DNA of 64,000 nucleotides from CAZEKB01 sp964512225 (GTDB lineage: Bacteria; Myxococcota_A; UBA796; UBA9615): contig CAZEKB010000027.1 in assembly GCA_964512225.1 (NCBI GenBank), positions 1-64,000 on the forward strand. The letters are read 5' to 3'. The translations under genes and the position numbers were made by a program. This document shows positions 9,553 through 17,887 of this stretch, piece after piece; the first letter of the stretch is position 1, and every line of letters begins with the position of its first letter. The notes under the pieces are model-generated. The model was not told the DNA's origin. It was given only the letters and a program-made list of their open reading frames with translations, and made no database searches.

Positions 9553-11934
9553 ATGAAGCATGCACGCATGGGCGCCTTCCTGGCCGCGACCGCGGCCTCG
9601 TCGGCCTGGGCCTACCACCTGATCGGCAAGCACAACGAGGCGATGAGCGAAGCGCTGGTCCCCGGGGCGCTCTGCGGACCCGACGGCGGGTGCTCCCAGG
9701 TCCTCGGCTCCGAATACTCCGAGATCTTCGGCGTCGCCGTCAGCGCGCCCGCCGTACCGCTCTACCTCGCCCTCTTCGTCGCGGGCGTCCTGGTCCTGCG
9801 GGGCAAGCTCGACGTCGCGAAGCTGGCGTCCGTCGCCACCGCCGCGGGTGTGGGGGGCGTCGCGTTCGGCGGCTACCTGCTGTACCGGATGCTGGTCGAC
9901 ATCGCCCACGTCTGCCCGTACTGCCTGATCATGGACGGCCTCAACGTCGCCGTGCTGATCACCGGCGCGCTCCTCCACCCCGACGGGCTCAAGGCCGCGT
10001 TCACGTCGATCACGGACATCTTCGGCCGCCTCGCCAGGCCGGGGCTCGAGTGGGGCGTCGCGGCGACGGTCGTCGTGGGGACGATCCTGCTGACGGTCCT
10101 GCACCCCACGCCCCCCGAGCAGGCGCCGCCCGACCCGCTCCTGACCGTGGGCGAGTCCTTCGGCACCACGGCTCCGACGACCCCCGCCGAGCCCGACACC
10201 GTGAAGCCGGCCACGTCCTCCACGCCCGCCCCCGTCGCGCCCCGCCCGACCGCGGTCCCCGGCAGCACGACCCGCCCGCTCGTCCTCCCCAAGGACGTGC
10301 ACGACATCCCTGTGGACGCGTCGGTCCCCATGCGCGGGCCGAAGGACGCGGACGTCACGATCCTGCTCTTCGAGGACTTCCAGTGCCCCTTCTGCCGGAA
10401 GCTCTCGGGGAACATCGAGGTGCTGCTCGAGGAGACGACGGACGTTCGCGTGGGGTTCCTGCACTTCCCCATGCACGGCAAGTGCAACGACACGGGCCTC
10501 AAGAAGAACCTGCACGCGTTCGCCTGCGGGGCGGCGATCGCGTCGGTGTGCGCGCACGACCAGGGCAAGTTCTGGGAGATGCACGACGTGATGTTCCGCA
10601 ACAGCACGCGGCTGCGGAACAAGCACATCTTCAAGTACGCGAAGAAGGTCGGGCTCGACATCGACGCCTTCAAGGCCTGCGCCCGAGCGCCCGAGACGCT
10701 CGAGAAGGTGAAGGCCGACGCCCGCCTGGGCAAGGCCGCGGGGGTCAGCGGCACGCCCGCGCTGTTCATCAACGGGCGCAAGCTCGTGGGTGCGCAGCCG
10801 GTGTCGTCGCTGCGGGCCGCCATCGCGGAGGTGAAGGCGAACCCGACGGCGGGGTCGGTCGTGCGGCTGGACGTCCCCGTGGAGGACGAGGTCGAGGGGT
10901 CGCTCGGCGGCGTCCCGACGACCGTGGGCGTCGACGGAGCGCGGGGCCCGTTCGCGATCGACGCGTTCGAGGCCTCGATCGTCGGAGGCAAGGCCGTGAG
11001 CGCGGCGGGCGTCGAGTCCGCCGGGTCCGTGACCTGGCACGAAGCCCAGGCCGCCTGCGAGGCGGCGGGCAAGCGGCTGTGCACCGAGGAGGAGTGGGTC
11101 ACGGCCTGCACCGGCGCCATCCCCGTCGACGAGAACGCAGACGGCGTCTTCTCCAACGACACCCTGGTCGGCAGCCAGCACTCCTACGGCGAGCACTTCC
11201 GCCAGGGCTGGTGCGCGGACTCGCGCAAGAAGGCCGACCCCCGACCGCTCACCACCGGCACGCACCCCCGCTGCGCGACCCCCACCGGCGTCTACGACCT
11301 CGAGGGCGTGCACAAGGAGTGGGTCGGGCTCACGCCGGATCGGGCCGCGCTCAAGGGCGGGTCGTACTACTCGGGCACGTCGGCCCGGTGCGCCTACTAC
11401 AAGGACAGCGAAGCGCCCGACAAGAAGGACCCCTCGATCGGGTTCCGGTGCTGCTCCGGCGAGGCCGACGCCGCGGTCGCGAGGGCCCAGGCGCGCTTCC
11501 CGGGGGGCAAGGTCGGCGATACGATCCAGGACTGGTCGGCGCCGCTGATCGGCGGGAGCGGAGACCACGGCACGGCGACCCTCGCCGGGAAGCCGTACAT
11601 CATGACCTTCTGGGCGTCGTGGTGCGGGCCCTGCAAGAAGGAGCTGCCCGTCCTCGCCGAGCTGTACGACGAGTTCAAGGCCCGAGGGCTCGAGGTGGTG
11701 GGCGTGAACGTGGACGCGGACCGCAAGGCGGCCGACGCCTACCTCGCGGAGAACCCGCTGCCCTTCCCGATCGTGGCGGACACGGACAAGTCCGTGATGG
11801 GCCGGTTCGACACCCGGGGCGTGCCCACGACCTTCTGGGTGAAGAAGGACGGGACGATCCGCAAGCGCTCGATCGGCTACGACGAGGGCGGCAAGCCCAA
11901 GATGATCGGCGACGTCCTCGAGCTGGTGAAGTAG
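9553..11934 (+). CDS. Four-domain thiol-redox protein: VKOR - DsbA - FGE-sulfatase-like - TlpA thioredoxin
   Basis: 793 residues. Residues 1-170 are a membrane-embedded vitamin-K-epoxide-reductase domain with loop cysteines C41/C47 and the active pair CPYC (C121-C124). A Pro/Thr-rich linker (about 190-250) leads to a DsbA-like Thioredoxin_4 domain with CPFC (C278-C281) and the cis-Pro motif VSGTPALFING. Residues about 460-640 form a SUMF1/FGE-sulfatase-like domain (SVTWHEAQAACEAAGKRLC, GFRCC), here unusually Cys-rich. The last 140 residues are a TlpA/ResA-type thioredoxin with WCGPC (C691-C694). VKOR reoxidises DsbA at the expense of quinone, so this chain links quinone reduction to periplasmic disulfide formation. 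The role of the FGE-like module is unknown. GTG at 9535 or ATG at 9568 are alternative starts. Confidence 0.88.
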   Translation: MKHARMGAFLAATAASSAWAYHLIGKHNEAMSEALVPGALCGPDGGCSQVLGSEYSEIFGVAVSAPAVPLYLALFVAGVLVLRGKLDVAKLASVATAAGVGGVAFGGYLLYRMLVDIAHVCPYCLIMDGLNVAVLITGALLHPDGLKAAFTSITDIFGRLARPGLEWGVAATVVVGTILLTVLHPTPPEQAPPDPLLTVGESFGTTAPTTPAEPDTVKPATSSTPAPVAPRPTAVPGSTTRPLVLPKDVHDIPVDASVPMRGPKDADVTILLFEDFQCPFCRKLSGNIEVLLEETTDVRVGFLHFPMHGKCNDTGLKKNLHAFACGAAIASVCAHDQGKFWEMHDVMFRNSTRLRNKHIFKYAKKVGLDIDAFKACARAPETLEKVKADARLGKAAGVSGTPALFINGRKLVGAQPVSSLRAAIAEVKANPTAGSVVRLDVPVEDEVEGSLGGVPTTVGVDGARGPFAIDAFEASIVGGKAVSAAGVESAGSVTWHEAQAACEAAGKRLCTEEEWVTACTGAIPVDENADGVFSNDTLVGSQHSYGEHFRQGWCADSRKKADPRPLTTGTHPRCATPTGVYDLEGVHKEWVGLTPDRAALKGGSYYSGTSARCAYYKDSEAPDKKDPSIGFRCCSGEADAAVARAQARFPGGKVGDTIQDWSAPLIGGSGDHGTATLAGKPYIMTFWASWCGPCKKELPVLAELYDEFKARGLEVVGVNVDADRKAADAYLAENPLPFPIVADTDKSVMGRFDTRGVPTTFWVKKDGTIRKRSIGYDEGGKPKMIGDVLELVK

Positions 11935-11937
11935 CCG

Positions 11938-12618
11938 TCAGGCGGGCCGAGCCCGCACGAACGCGAGCAGTCGGTCTCCTTCGGTCTCCACGGCCGAGGC
12001 GAACAAGAACGTCCCCTCGCCCCCGGTCAGGTGCATGCGGATCCCGCCGTCGGCGGCGATCTCCGCCTCGTGGAACCCGATGTACCGGGGCACCCAGGGG
12101 TGCAGCGCCTTGTAGATCGCCTCTTTCACGCTGAACGCCCGCAGCAGCTCCGGCCAGGCGGAGCCCCGCGCCTGCCAGCGCTCCAGCTCGTCCGGGCGCA
12201 GCACCCGCGGCGCGATCGAGGAGCGGTCCCGGCCCCCGAGGACCTCGGAGTCGACGCCCAGGGTCCCGGCGTCGGCCCGCCCCGCGACCGCGAAGGCCCA
12301 GCCCGCCTTGTGGGTGATCGAGCCCGTCCAGCCGGGGGGCAGCGCGGGCCTCCCCTCCACGCCGGGCAGGCAGGGGCGGCCGAGGGCGGCGGGATCGGCC
12401 CCGGCCGCGGCGAGGGCCCGCCGGAGCGCGGCTCGCCCGGCGACGAACTCGGCGGCCCGCCTCGGCGACGCCGCGGCGGCGTGGGCCTGCTCCCGGGGGA
12501 CCAGCTCGGTCCAGGCCGGGACCGTGCGCACGTCGAGATCGAGCGACGGGATGGGAGATCGCGCGAGTCGGCCGGGGCCGAGGAGCGGGGCGAGGGGGCG
12601 GGGAGAAGACGTCGACAC
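11938..12618 (-). CDS. 4'-phosphopantetheinyl transferase (Sfp/EntD type)
   Basis: 226 residues from a GTG start. It transfers phosphopantetheine from CoA to carrier proteins. The Mg-binding motif is LGVDSEVL and the second signature is FSVKEAIYKAL; SITHKAGWAFAV is the typical upstream His motif. The EntD-like N-terminus suggests a secondary-metabolism or siderophore-type carrier partner, but no NRPS or PKS gene is in the window. The gene ends 3 nt from the stop of the convergent redox fusion. TATCCT lies 8 nt upstream of the GTG, and there is no obvious Shine-Dalgarno sequence. Confidence 0.88.
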   Translation of the reverse strand: MSTSSPRPLAPLLGPGRLARSPIPSLDLDVRTVPAWTELVPREQAHAAAASPRRAAEFVAGRAALRRALAAAGADPAALGRPCLPGVEGRPALPPGWTGSITHKAGWAFAVAGRADAGTLGVDSEVLGGRDRSSIAPRVLRPDELERWQARGSAWPELLRAFSVKEAIYKALHPWVPRYIGFHEAEIAADGGIRMHLTGGEGTFLFASAVETEGDRLLAFVRARPA

Positions 12619-12626
12619 GCACCCCG

Positions 12627-12632
12627 AGGATA
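12627..12632 (-). promoter_or_regulatory. Possible leaderless-type -10 (TATCCT, 8 nt before GTG)
   Basis: TATCCT on the minus strand, 8 nt upstream of the phosphopantetheinyl transferase start at 12618. It fits the TANNNT pattern seen before several other genes here. Confidence 0.3.
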
Positions 12633-12699
12633 AGCGTCGGAACCTGATCGGGCCGGCCGCGGTCCATTCCGTCGTCTGCTCGCCAATCCGTCGGCGAGT

Positions 12700-12728
12700 T
12701 TGGCCCGAGACGCCCGGGGTTCTACAAT
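12700..12728 (+). promoter_or_regulatory. Predicted sigma-70 promoter for the acidic coiled-coil membrane protein
   Basis: TTGGCC (12700-12705), 17-nt spacer, TACAAT (12723-12728). A start near 12735 would give a leader of about 50 nt with GAGGAG 10 nt before the ATG at 12788. A short inverted repeat (CTCGCC...GGCGAG, around 12679-12698) lies just upstream of the -35. The 169-bp gap 12619-12787 holds nothing else I can identify. Confidence 0.5.
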
Positions 12729-12787
12729 CCGATCCTTCGGGTCTGCCTATGCGGCGACCCCGGGCCGCTACGAGGAGACGCCGGTCG

Positions 12788-14392
12788 ATGCTTAACGACG
12801 ACGAGTACGAAGACGACGAATACGAAGACGACGAGTACGAAGACGACGACGAATACGAGGACGACGAGGACGGCGACGAAGACGACGATGAAGACAGCGA
12901 AGGCGCCGGCGGTGCCATCGGGCTGATCGTCGTCCTGGTGGTCCTCCTCGGAGCGATCGGCGGCGGTGTCTTCTTCCTCATGGGCGGGGACGACGACGGC
13001 GACGGCACGGCCGAGGAGACCCCGACCGAGGCCACCGGAGGCGACGAGACCCCCGGCGAAGAGACGCCGGAGGAGGATCCCTTCGCGGACATGTTCGCGG
13101 AGCTCGAGGAGATCAACCTCGAGGACTTCGAGACCCAGAAGACCGACGCTGCCGAGAAGGCCGCGAAGGCGGAGGCCGAGAACCAGGCCGCCATGGAGGC
13201 CGCTCGGGCCGCGGGGGCCGCCGCCGCCGCCAAGGCCGCGCAGCGGGACGAGGTCGCCGCGCAGCGTCAGGCCGCCGAGAACCAGCGCAAGGCCGCCGAA
13301 GCCGCCAAGGCCGAAGCCGCGCGCCAGGCCGAGGAGGCCCGCGCGCGGCAAGCCGCCGCCGAGGCCGCCGCCGCCGCGGCCGCCGACGACGCCGCCCGAG
13401 CGAAGGCCGAGGAAGAGGCGAGAGCCGCTCGCGAGGCCGCCGCGCAGGCGGAGGCCGAGCGCAAGGCGCAGGAGGAGGCCGAAGCGGCCGCCGCCGCCGA
13501 AGCCGAGCGTCGCGCCGCGGAGGAAGCGGAGGCCCAGGCCGCCGCCGACGCCGCCGCCGAGGAGCAGCGCAAGGCCGACGAGGAGGCCGCCGCGAAGGCC
13601 GCCGCCGAGGAGCAGGCGCGCAAGGACGCCGAAGAGAAGGCCGCCATGGAGCAGGCCGCCAAGGAAGAGCAGGAGCGCCGCGAGGCCGAGGCTGCCGCCG
13701 CGGCCGCCGAGGAGACCCCCGCCGAGGAGACCCCCGCCGAGGAGACCCCCACGGAGACCGCCGACGCCACGCCCGCGCCCGAGAAGACGCCCGAGCCGGA
13801 GCCGGAGGAGACCCCGGACCCGAACATGTCCTACGACAAGGAGTACCTCGCGTCGATCACCGGGCGGGCCGCGGGCGGCACCCTCAACCGCCACCACATC
13901 GCCTTCCTCAAGGAGGCCCCCGCGGGTACGCCCGAGTACGAGCGCTCCGTCGCCCTGCTCGCCGCGCACTACGAGAAGAAGAAGATGTACAAGGACCACT
14001 GCGACCTGATCAACTCGGTCCTGGCGCAGCCTCGGTACAAGTACAACCCGAACTGGAACCTCGAGTCGGCCAAGTGCCTGCTCCGGAACCACGACTACAA
14101 CGGGGCCGTCGAGGCCGCGGGCCGCACGATCTCGGGCCAGATGGACCTGCCGTCCAACAGCAAGGTCAAGCGCGTCCTGCTCGCCTACAAGATCAAGGCG
14201 AACGCCAAGACGAACATCTACGAGGCGGACGCGAAGAAGAACGCCGGCTTCGGCGAGGTCCGGTTCCTGGACGGGGCCATCTCGGCGTGGAAGGAAGTGG
14301 AGAACTACGCCACTTCGGTCGGCGTGGAGAAGACCTCCGCTCAGGCCAAGCGCGAGATCGAGGACCTCGAAGCGCGCCGTCCGCCGGAGTAA
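12788..14392 (+). CDS. Acidic, single-pass membrane protein with Ala-rich TolA-like coiled coil
   Basis: 534 residues. The N-terminal 40 residues are almost pure Asp/Glu/Tyr (DDEYE tandem repeat). One transmembrane helix follows (GLIVVLVVLLGAIGGGVFFL, about residues 43-62), then a second acidic stretch. About residues 115-305 are an Ala/Glu/Lys-rich predicted coiled coil reminiscent of TolA domain II, followed by EETPAEETP repeats. The C-terminal domain (about 350-534) is helical and TPR-like, with motifs ESAKCLLRNHDYNGAVEAA and LAYKIKANAK. Likely topology is an acidic cytoplasmic tail with the coil and C-terminal domain in the periplasm. Function is unknown; a periplasm-spanning scaffold is an inference. 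The ATG is supported by GAGGAG. Its stop directly abuts the rsgA stop. Confidence 0.75.
   Translation: MLNDDEYEDDEYEDDEYEDDDEYEDDEDGDEDDDEDSEGAGGAIGLIVVLVVLLGAIGGGVFFLMGGDDDGDGTAEETPTEATGGDETPGEETPEEDPFADMFAELEEINLEDFETQKTDAAEKAAKAEAENQAAMEAARAAGAAAAAKAAQRDEVAAQRQAAENQRKAAEAAKAEAARQAEEARARQAAAEAAAAAAADDAARAKAEEEARAAREAAAQAEAERKAQEEAEAAAAAEAERRAAEEAEAQAAADAAAEEQRKADEEAAAKAAAEEQARKDAEEKAAMEQAAKEEQERREAEAAAAAAEETPAEETPAEETPTETADATPAPEKTPEPEPEETPDPNMSYDKEYLASITGRAAGGTLNRHHIAFLKEAPAGTPEYERSVALLAAHYEKKKMYKDHCDLINSVLAQPRYKYNPNWNLESAKCLLRNHDYNGAVEAAGRTISGQMDLPSNSKVKRVLLAYKIKANAKTNIYEADAKKNAGFGEVRFLDGAISAWKEVENYATSVGVEKTSAQAKREIEDLEARRPPE
12797..12859 (+). repeat. In-frame 15-bp tandem repeat encoding DDEYE
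   Basis: Three near-identical 15-bp units plus a fourth with one extra Asp codon (12797-12811, 12812-12826, 12827-12841, 12842-12859). They differ mainly at third codon positions (GAG/GAA), so the repeat is kept at protein level. Confidence 0.75.
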
Positions 14393-15439
14393 CTACTCGT
14401 CCAGCGACTCGAGCAGTCGCAGGTAGGACTGATAGCGGGCGTCGGGGATCTCCCCGGCGCCCGCTGCGTTCCGGACCGCGCAGTCGTCCTCGTCGACGTG
14501 CATGCAGTCGGCGTACGGGCAGTCGCGCGAGGCCTCGGCGAACTCGGGGAAGTGCACGGCGACGTCCTCGCGGCTCAGGTCCACGAGCCCGATGGCGCGC
14601 ACGCCGGGCGTGTCCACCACCCAGCCCCCGCCGGGGATCTCCAGCAGCCGCGCGACGGACGTCGTGTGTCGCCCGCGCACCCGTCCCCCGGACGTGGACA
14701 TCTCCCCGGCGACCGGCGCGCCCGCGAGGTCGAGGGCGAGGCACAGGCTCGACTTGCCCACGCCGGAGTGGCCCGAGAAGACGCTGACGCGGCCCCGCAG
14801 CACCTCGGTCAGGCGCTCCAGCCCCTCCTTCGCCTCCGCCGACGTGGGCAGGATGGGCACCCCCATCGCGCGATAGGGCTCGAGGACGGCCCACCCCGGG
14901 TCGTCGGCGGGGGCCTGATCGGTCTTCGTGAGCACCAGGACCGGCTCGAGCCCGAGCACCGACGCGAGGAGCAGATAGCGGTCGACCGCGCCGGTGCGCA
15001 GGGGCGGCTCGTGCAGGGCGACGGTGACCAGGAGCTGGTCCACGTTGGCGGCGATGACGTGGCCGGTCCGGTCCTCCTCGCCGCGCTTGCGGCGCACCTC
15101 GGTGCGACGGGGGGTCCGCGCGATGATGATGCGCTCCTCCGCGGTCGCCCCCGCCTTCGTATAGACGCGGTCGCCGACGCACAGCCCGAAGTGCTTGTGG
15201 ACCTTGGGCGAGAGCAGGCAGAAGCGGACGGCCCCGTCGTCGAAGGCGACGTCGGCGTGGGAGCCGTACATGCACAGGACGAGGCCGTCGGGCTCGACCC
15301 CCGCGAGCTTCTCGAGGATGCGGGCGGCGGGATCGCGGGTCGACTGCTCCTTGCCCCCGTGTCGCTTCTTGCGACGACCGTCGACGCTGCGGCCTCGACC
15401 GCCCAGGCGCCCCAGGCCCCGGCCCTTCTTCTTAGCCAC
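14393..15439 (-). CDS. rsgA: Ribosome small-subunit-dependent GTPase A
   Basis: 348 residues. This is a circularly permuted GTPase that helps mature the 30S subunit. The order is an OB-fold region, G4 motif LTKTDQ, G1/P-loop GHSGVGKSSL, G2-region RGRHTT, G3 VDTPGV, then the C-terminal zinc knuckle CPYADCMHVDEDDC. The N-terminus is basic (MAKKKGRGLGR), suited to rRNA contact. It is the last gene of a seven-gene minus-strand run. Its ATG lies inside the end of the M48 protease gene (8-nt overlap), and its stop abuts the stop of the convergent coiled-coil gene with no gap. Confidence 0.95.
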   Translation of the reverse strand: MAKKKGRGLGRLGGRGRSVDGRRKKRHGGKEQSTRDPAARILEKLAGVEPDGLVLCMYGSHADVAFDDGAVRFCLLSPKVHKHFGLCVGDRVYTKAGATAEERIIIARTPRRTEVRRKRGEEDRTGHVIAANVDQLLVTVALHEPPLRTGAVDRYLLLASVLGLEPVLVLTKTDQAPADDPGWAVLEPYRAMGVPILPTSAEAKEGLERLTEVLRGRVSVFSGHSGVGKSSLCLALDLAGAPVAGEMSTSGGRVRGRHTTSVARLLEIPGGGWVVDTPGVRAIGLVDLSREDVAVHFPEFAEASRDCPYADCMHVDEDDCAVRNAAGAGEIPDARYQSYLRLLESLDE

Positions 15440-16571
15440 CGGGGGCGGGCTCCGCGGTCGGCCCGGAGCAGTTCCCGCGGATCGCGGTCCAGTCCACGGC
15501 GGGGCCGGCCTTCTTCGCGCCTCCGCCCGTCGCGGCGAGCTCCCGCAGGCGCTCGGTGCGTTCGCTCGAGGCGGGGTGGGTCGACGCGATGGCCATCAGT
15601 TGGTCGGCGGCGCTGCCGGTGTCGCCCGACTCCTCCGCGAGCATGCCGAAGAAGCTCACGGCCCCCTGGGGGTCGAACCCGGCCTCGATCATGAGGGCGA
15701 CGCCGTCGCGATCCGACTCGCGCTCGGCGTCGCGACCGAACTTCAGGTCCGTGAGGCTGCTCGCGTACCCGGCGAGCGTCGCCGCCGTCTCCGAGGCGTC
15801 CCCGAACACGACGGCGAGGCCGAGCGCGAGCCCCGCGGAGCGGACCATCCCGCGCAGGCCGTGCTGGTGCACGACGTGCTGCACCTCGTGGCCCATCACG
15901 GCGGCCACTTCGTCCACCGACTCGGCCTTCTCCAGCAGCGCGGAGTTGAAGAAGATCTCCCCGCCGGGCAGCGCGAACGCGTTGACCTCGGGCGAGCGGA
16001 CGACGCGGACCCGGAACGTGTACTCGGGGTCGTCCATGGCGTCCACGAGCCGGAGGAGGATGCCCTCCACGGCGCCCACGAGCGCGGGGTCGTCGCACAC
16101 GATCGAGTCCTCGGCGGTGCCCTCGGCCAGCATGTCGCCGAGCGCGGACTCCGCGGACACGGGGATCAGGCCCACGACCAGGCCGGTGAAGCCGCCGGAG
16201 ACCATCCAGGCGATCACCCCGAGGACCGCGACCAACGCGAGCATCTGCTTGAACTTCGTCTTGCGGCCCACCTCGGTGTGGCCCGCGACCATGGCCTCGA
16301 AGACCCCGCGGGACGCGACGGGCACGTCGCCGGCGGGCCCCGCCAGGCGCTGGACCTCCGCGGGCACCATCCACAGCTCCAGGCCGGGGAGGTCGGGCTG
16401 CTCCACGATGATCCAGCTGTTCTCGTAGCCGCCGATGCGGTGGGTCATGCCCTCGTACGGCATCGTCCGGGGCTCTTCGCCCTCGATCTCGAGCAGCAGA
16501 CCGGCCTCGGTCGCGCGCGGGTCGCAGATGCTGCCGGAGGTGGGTCCGTCGGGCCGGAAGAGCTTCGCCAT
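15432..16571 (-). CDS. Membrane-associated M48-family zinc metalloprotease
   Basis: 379 residues. An N-terminal cytoplasmic region of about 105 residues, one transmembrane segment (about residues 108-135, MLALVAVLGVIAWMVSGG), then a peptidase domain with the zinc motif GHEVQHVVH and the third-ligand motif RDAERESDRDG. ALPGGEIFFNSALLEKA is the conserved strand before the active site, and IASTHPASSERTERL is the family's C-terminal signature. BepA/Oma1-type M48 enzymes perform quality control of envelope proteins. The gene starts 7 nt after the permease stop and overlaps rsgA, so it is co-transcribed with the lipid genes upstream. Confidence 0.88.
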   Translation of the reverse strand: MAKLFRPDGPTSGSICDPRATEAGLLLEIEGEEPRTMPYEGMTHRIGGYENSWIIVEQPDLPGLELWMVPAEVQRLAGPAGDVPVASRGVFEAMVAGHTEVGRKTKFKQMLALVAVLGVIAWMVSGGFTGLVVGLIPVSAESALGDMLAEGTAEDSIVCDDPALVGAVEGILLRLVDAMDDPEYTFRVRVVRSPEVNAFALPGGEIFFNSALLEKAESVDEVAAVMGHEVQHVVHQHGLRGMVRSAGLALGLAVVFGDASETAATLAGYASSLTDLKFGRDAERESDRDGVALMIEAGFDPQGAVSFFGMLAEESGDTGSAADQLMAIASTHPASSERTERLRELAATGGGAKKAGPAVDWTAIRGNCSGPTAEPAPGG

Positions 16572-16578
16572 GGCGCGA

Positions 16579-17883
16579 TTATGACCCGTCGCCGAGCACG
16601 CGTCGGGTCTGCCTCGGGTCGATCAGCGCGAGCAGGCCGACGATCAGCAGCGGGTACACGCCGGCGGCCACGAACAGCTCGGGGTACGACAGCCCCAGGG
16701 CCTCCACGCGACCCGCGAGCTTCGCCCCCATGCTCGCGGAGAAGCCCAGCAGCGCCATGTAGGTCGTGAACTGGGTGGCGGCGACCTTCGGCCAGCTGAT
16801 GTCCATGAAGAGCGCGAACAGCGACGTCGACAGCAGGCCGGCGAGCCCGGCTTCGGCGAGCATGAAGGTCACGACCAGCGTCCGAGAGCCCCAGTGCGGC
16901 TCCAGCCACGCGAAGCAGAAGTACAGGGCGGCGGTGGCCACGAGGGCGAACGCGGCGGTGCGACGGCGCCCGATCGCGTCCGCCACGAAGCCCCCCGCGA
17001 CGGACCCGACCAGCCCCGCGGCGAGCACCGGGCCGCCGTCGATGGTGGCGTAGGCCTGCTTCGACCAGCCGAGGTGCTGGAGATAGAAGACGGCCAGGAT
17101 CGGCCCGAGCACGCCGGACGGGATCCGCACGAGGAAGGCGAAGACCCCGCCCATGACGGTCGATCGCAGCGAGAAGGCCCGGAAGAGAGACAGCAGCGTG
17201 TCCTTGCCCCGGGCGAGCGCGACGTCGCGGTCCAGGCCGGCGGGCACGTGGGCGGGGCGCGGGTCCCCGGGGAACCGGCGCTCCCCCGGGCGCTCGATGA
17301 ACAGCACCGGCAGCAGCATGATCACGCCGAGCATCGCCACCTGGAGCAGGAGCGCGCCCTTGAGCCCCGCGAACGCCGCGACCGTGGCCATCCCCGCCCC
17401 GCCGATGGCCCCGCCGCCCCACTTGCTGCCGTACATCAGGCCGTTCGCCTTGCCCCGCTCCTGCTCGCTGAGCAGGTCCACGGCGAGGGCGTCCACGGCG
17501 ACGTCCTGCAGCGAGTTGAAGACGTTGTGGGTGAGGATCATCCAGCCGAGCACCCGGAGGTCCGTCTCGAGGTTCGGGATCAGCGTCATGCCCACGAGCG
17601 TGATCACCATCCCGAACTGGGCGGCCACGATCCAGGGGCGGCGCCGCCCGAAGGACGTGGGCCCGACGGCGTCGATGACCGGCCCCCACAGCGGCTTGAA
17701 GGCCCAGGGGATGCCCGCCAGGAAGAGCAGCTCGCCGATGGAGTCGGCCGACAGCCCGGCCTCGGCGAGGTAGGCCTTCAGGGTGAAGTAGACGAAGCCC
17801 CAGGGGATCCCCTGGGCCACGTACAGCGCGCACAGGGTCAGGAGCCGCAGCCGCGGCCGCTCGGTCAGGACGAGGCGTTTCAC
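16579..17883 (-). CDS. MFS permease of the AmpG/PAT (peptide-acetyl-CoA transporter) group
   Basis: 434 residues from a GTG start, with 12 predicted transmembrane helices. Family motifs are YVAQGIPWGFVYFTLKAYL in the first helix, KPLWGPVIDAVG...GRRRPWI in the loop after helix 2, and NSLQDVAVDALAVDLL in helix 4 with its conserved Gln-Asp. AmpG imports anhydro-muropeptides, and related proteins move acetyl-CoA or other solutes. The substrate here is unknown. It follows the HMG-CoA reductase fusion by 4 nt, so it may carry an intermediate or product of that pathway or serve cell-wall recycling. Confidence 0.85.
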   Translation of the reverse strand: MKRLVLTERPRLRLLTLCALYVAQGIPWGFVYFTLKAYLAEAGLSADSIGELLFLAGIPWAFKPLWGPVIDAVGPTSFGRRRPWIVAAQFGMVITLVGMTLIPNLETDLRVLGWMILTHNVFNSLQDVAVDALAVDLLSEQERGKANGLMYGSKWGGGAIGGAGMATVAAFAGLKGALLLQVAMLGVIMLLPVLFIERPGERRFPGDPRPAHVPAGLDRDVALARGKDTLLSLFRAFSLRSTVMGGVFAFLVRIPSGVLGPILAVFYLQHLGWSKQAYATIDGGPVLAAGLVGSVAGGFVADAIGRRRTAAFALVATAALYFCFAWLEPHWGSRTLVVTFMLAEAGLAGLLSTSLFALFMDISWPKVAATQFTTYMALLGFSASMGAKLAGRVEALGLSYPELFVAAGVYPLLIVGLLALIDPRQTRRVLGDGS

Positions 17884-17887
17884 GGGG

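Noticed and set aside
8845..11568. A 907-codon frame that would join the PEBP lipoprotein to sequence antisense to the redox fusion
   Set aside because: The upstream part is a shadow of 9553-11934. The lipoprotein signal and GGAG site fix the start at 9474.
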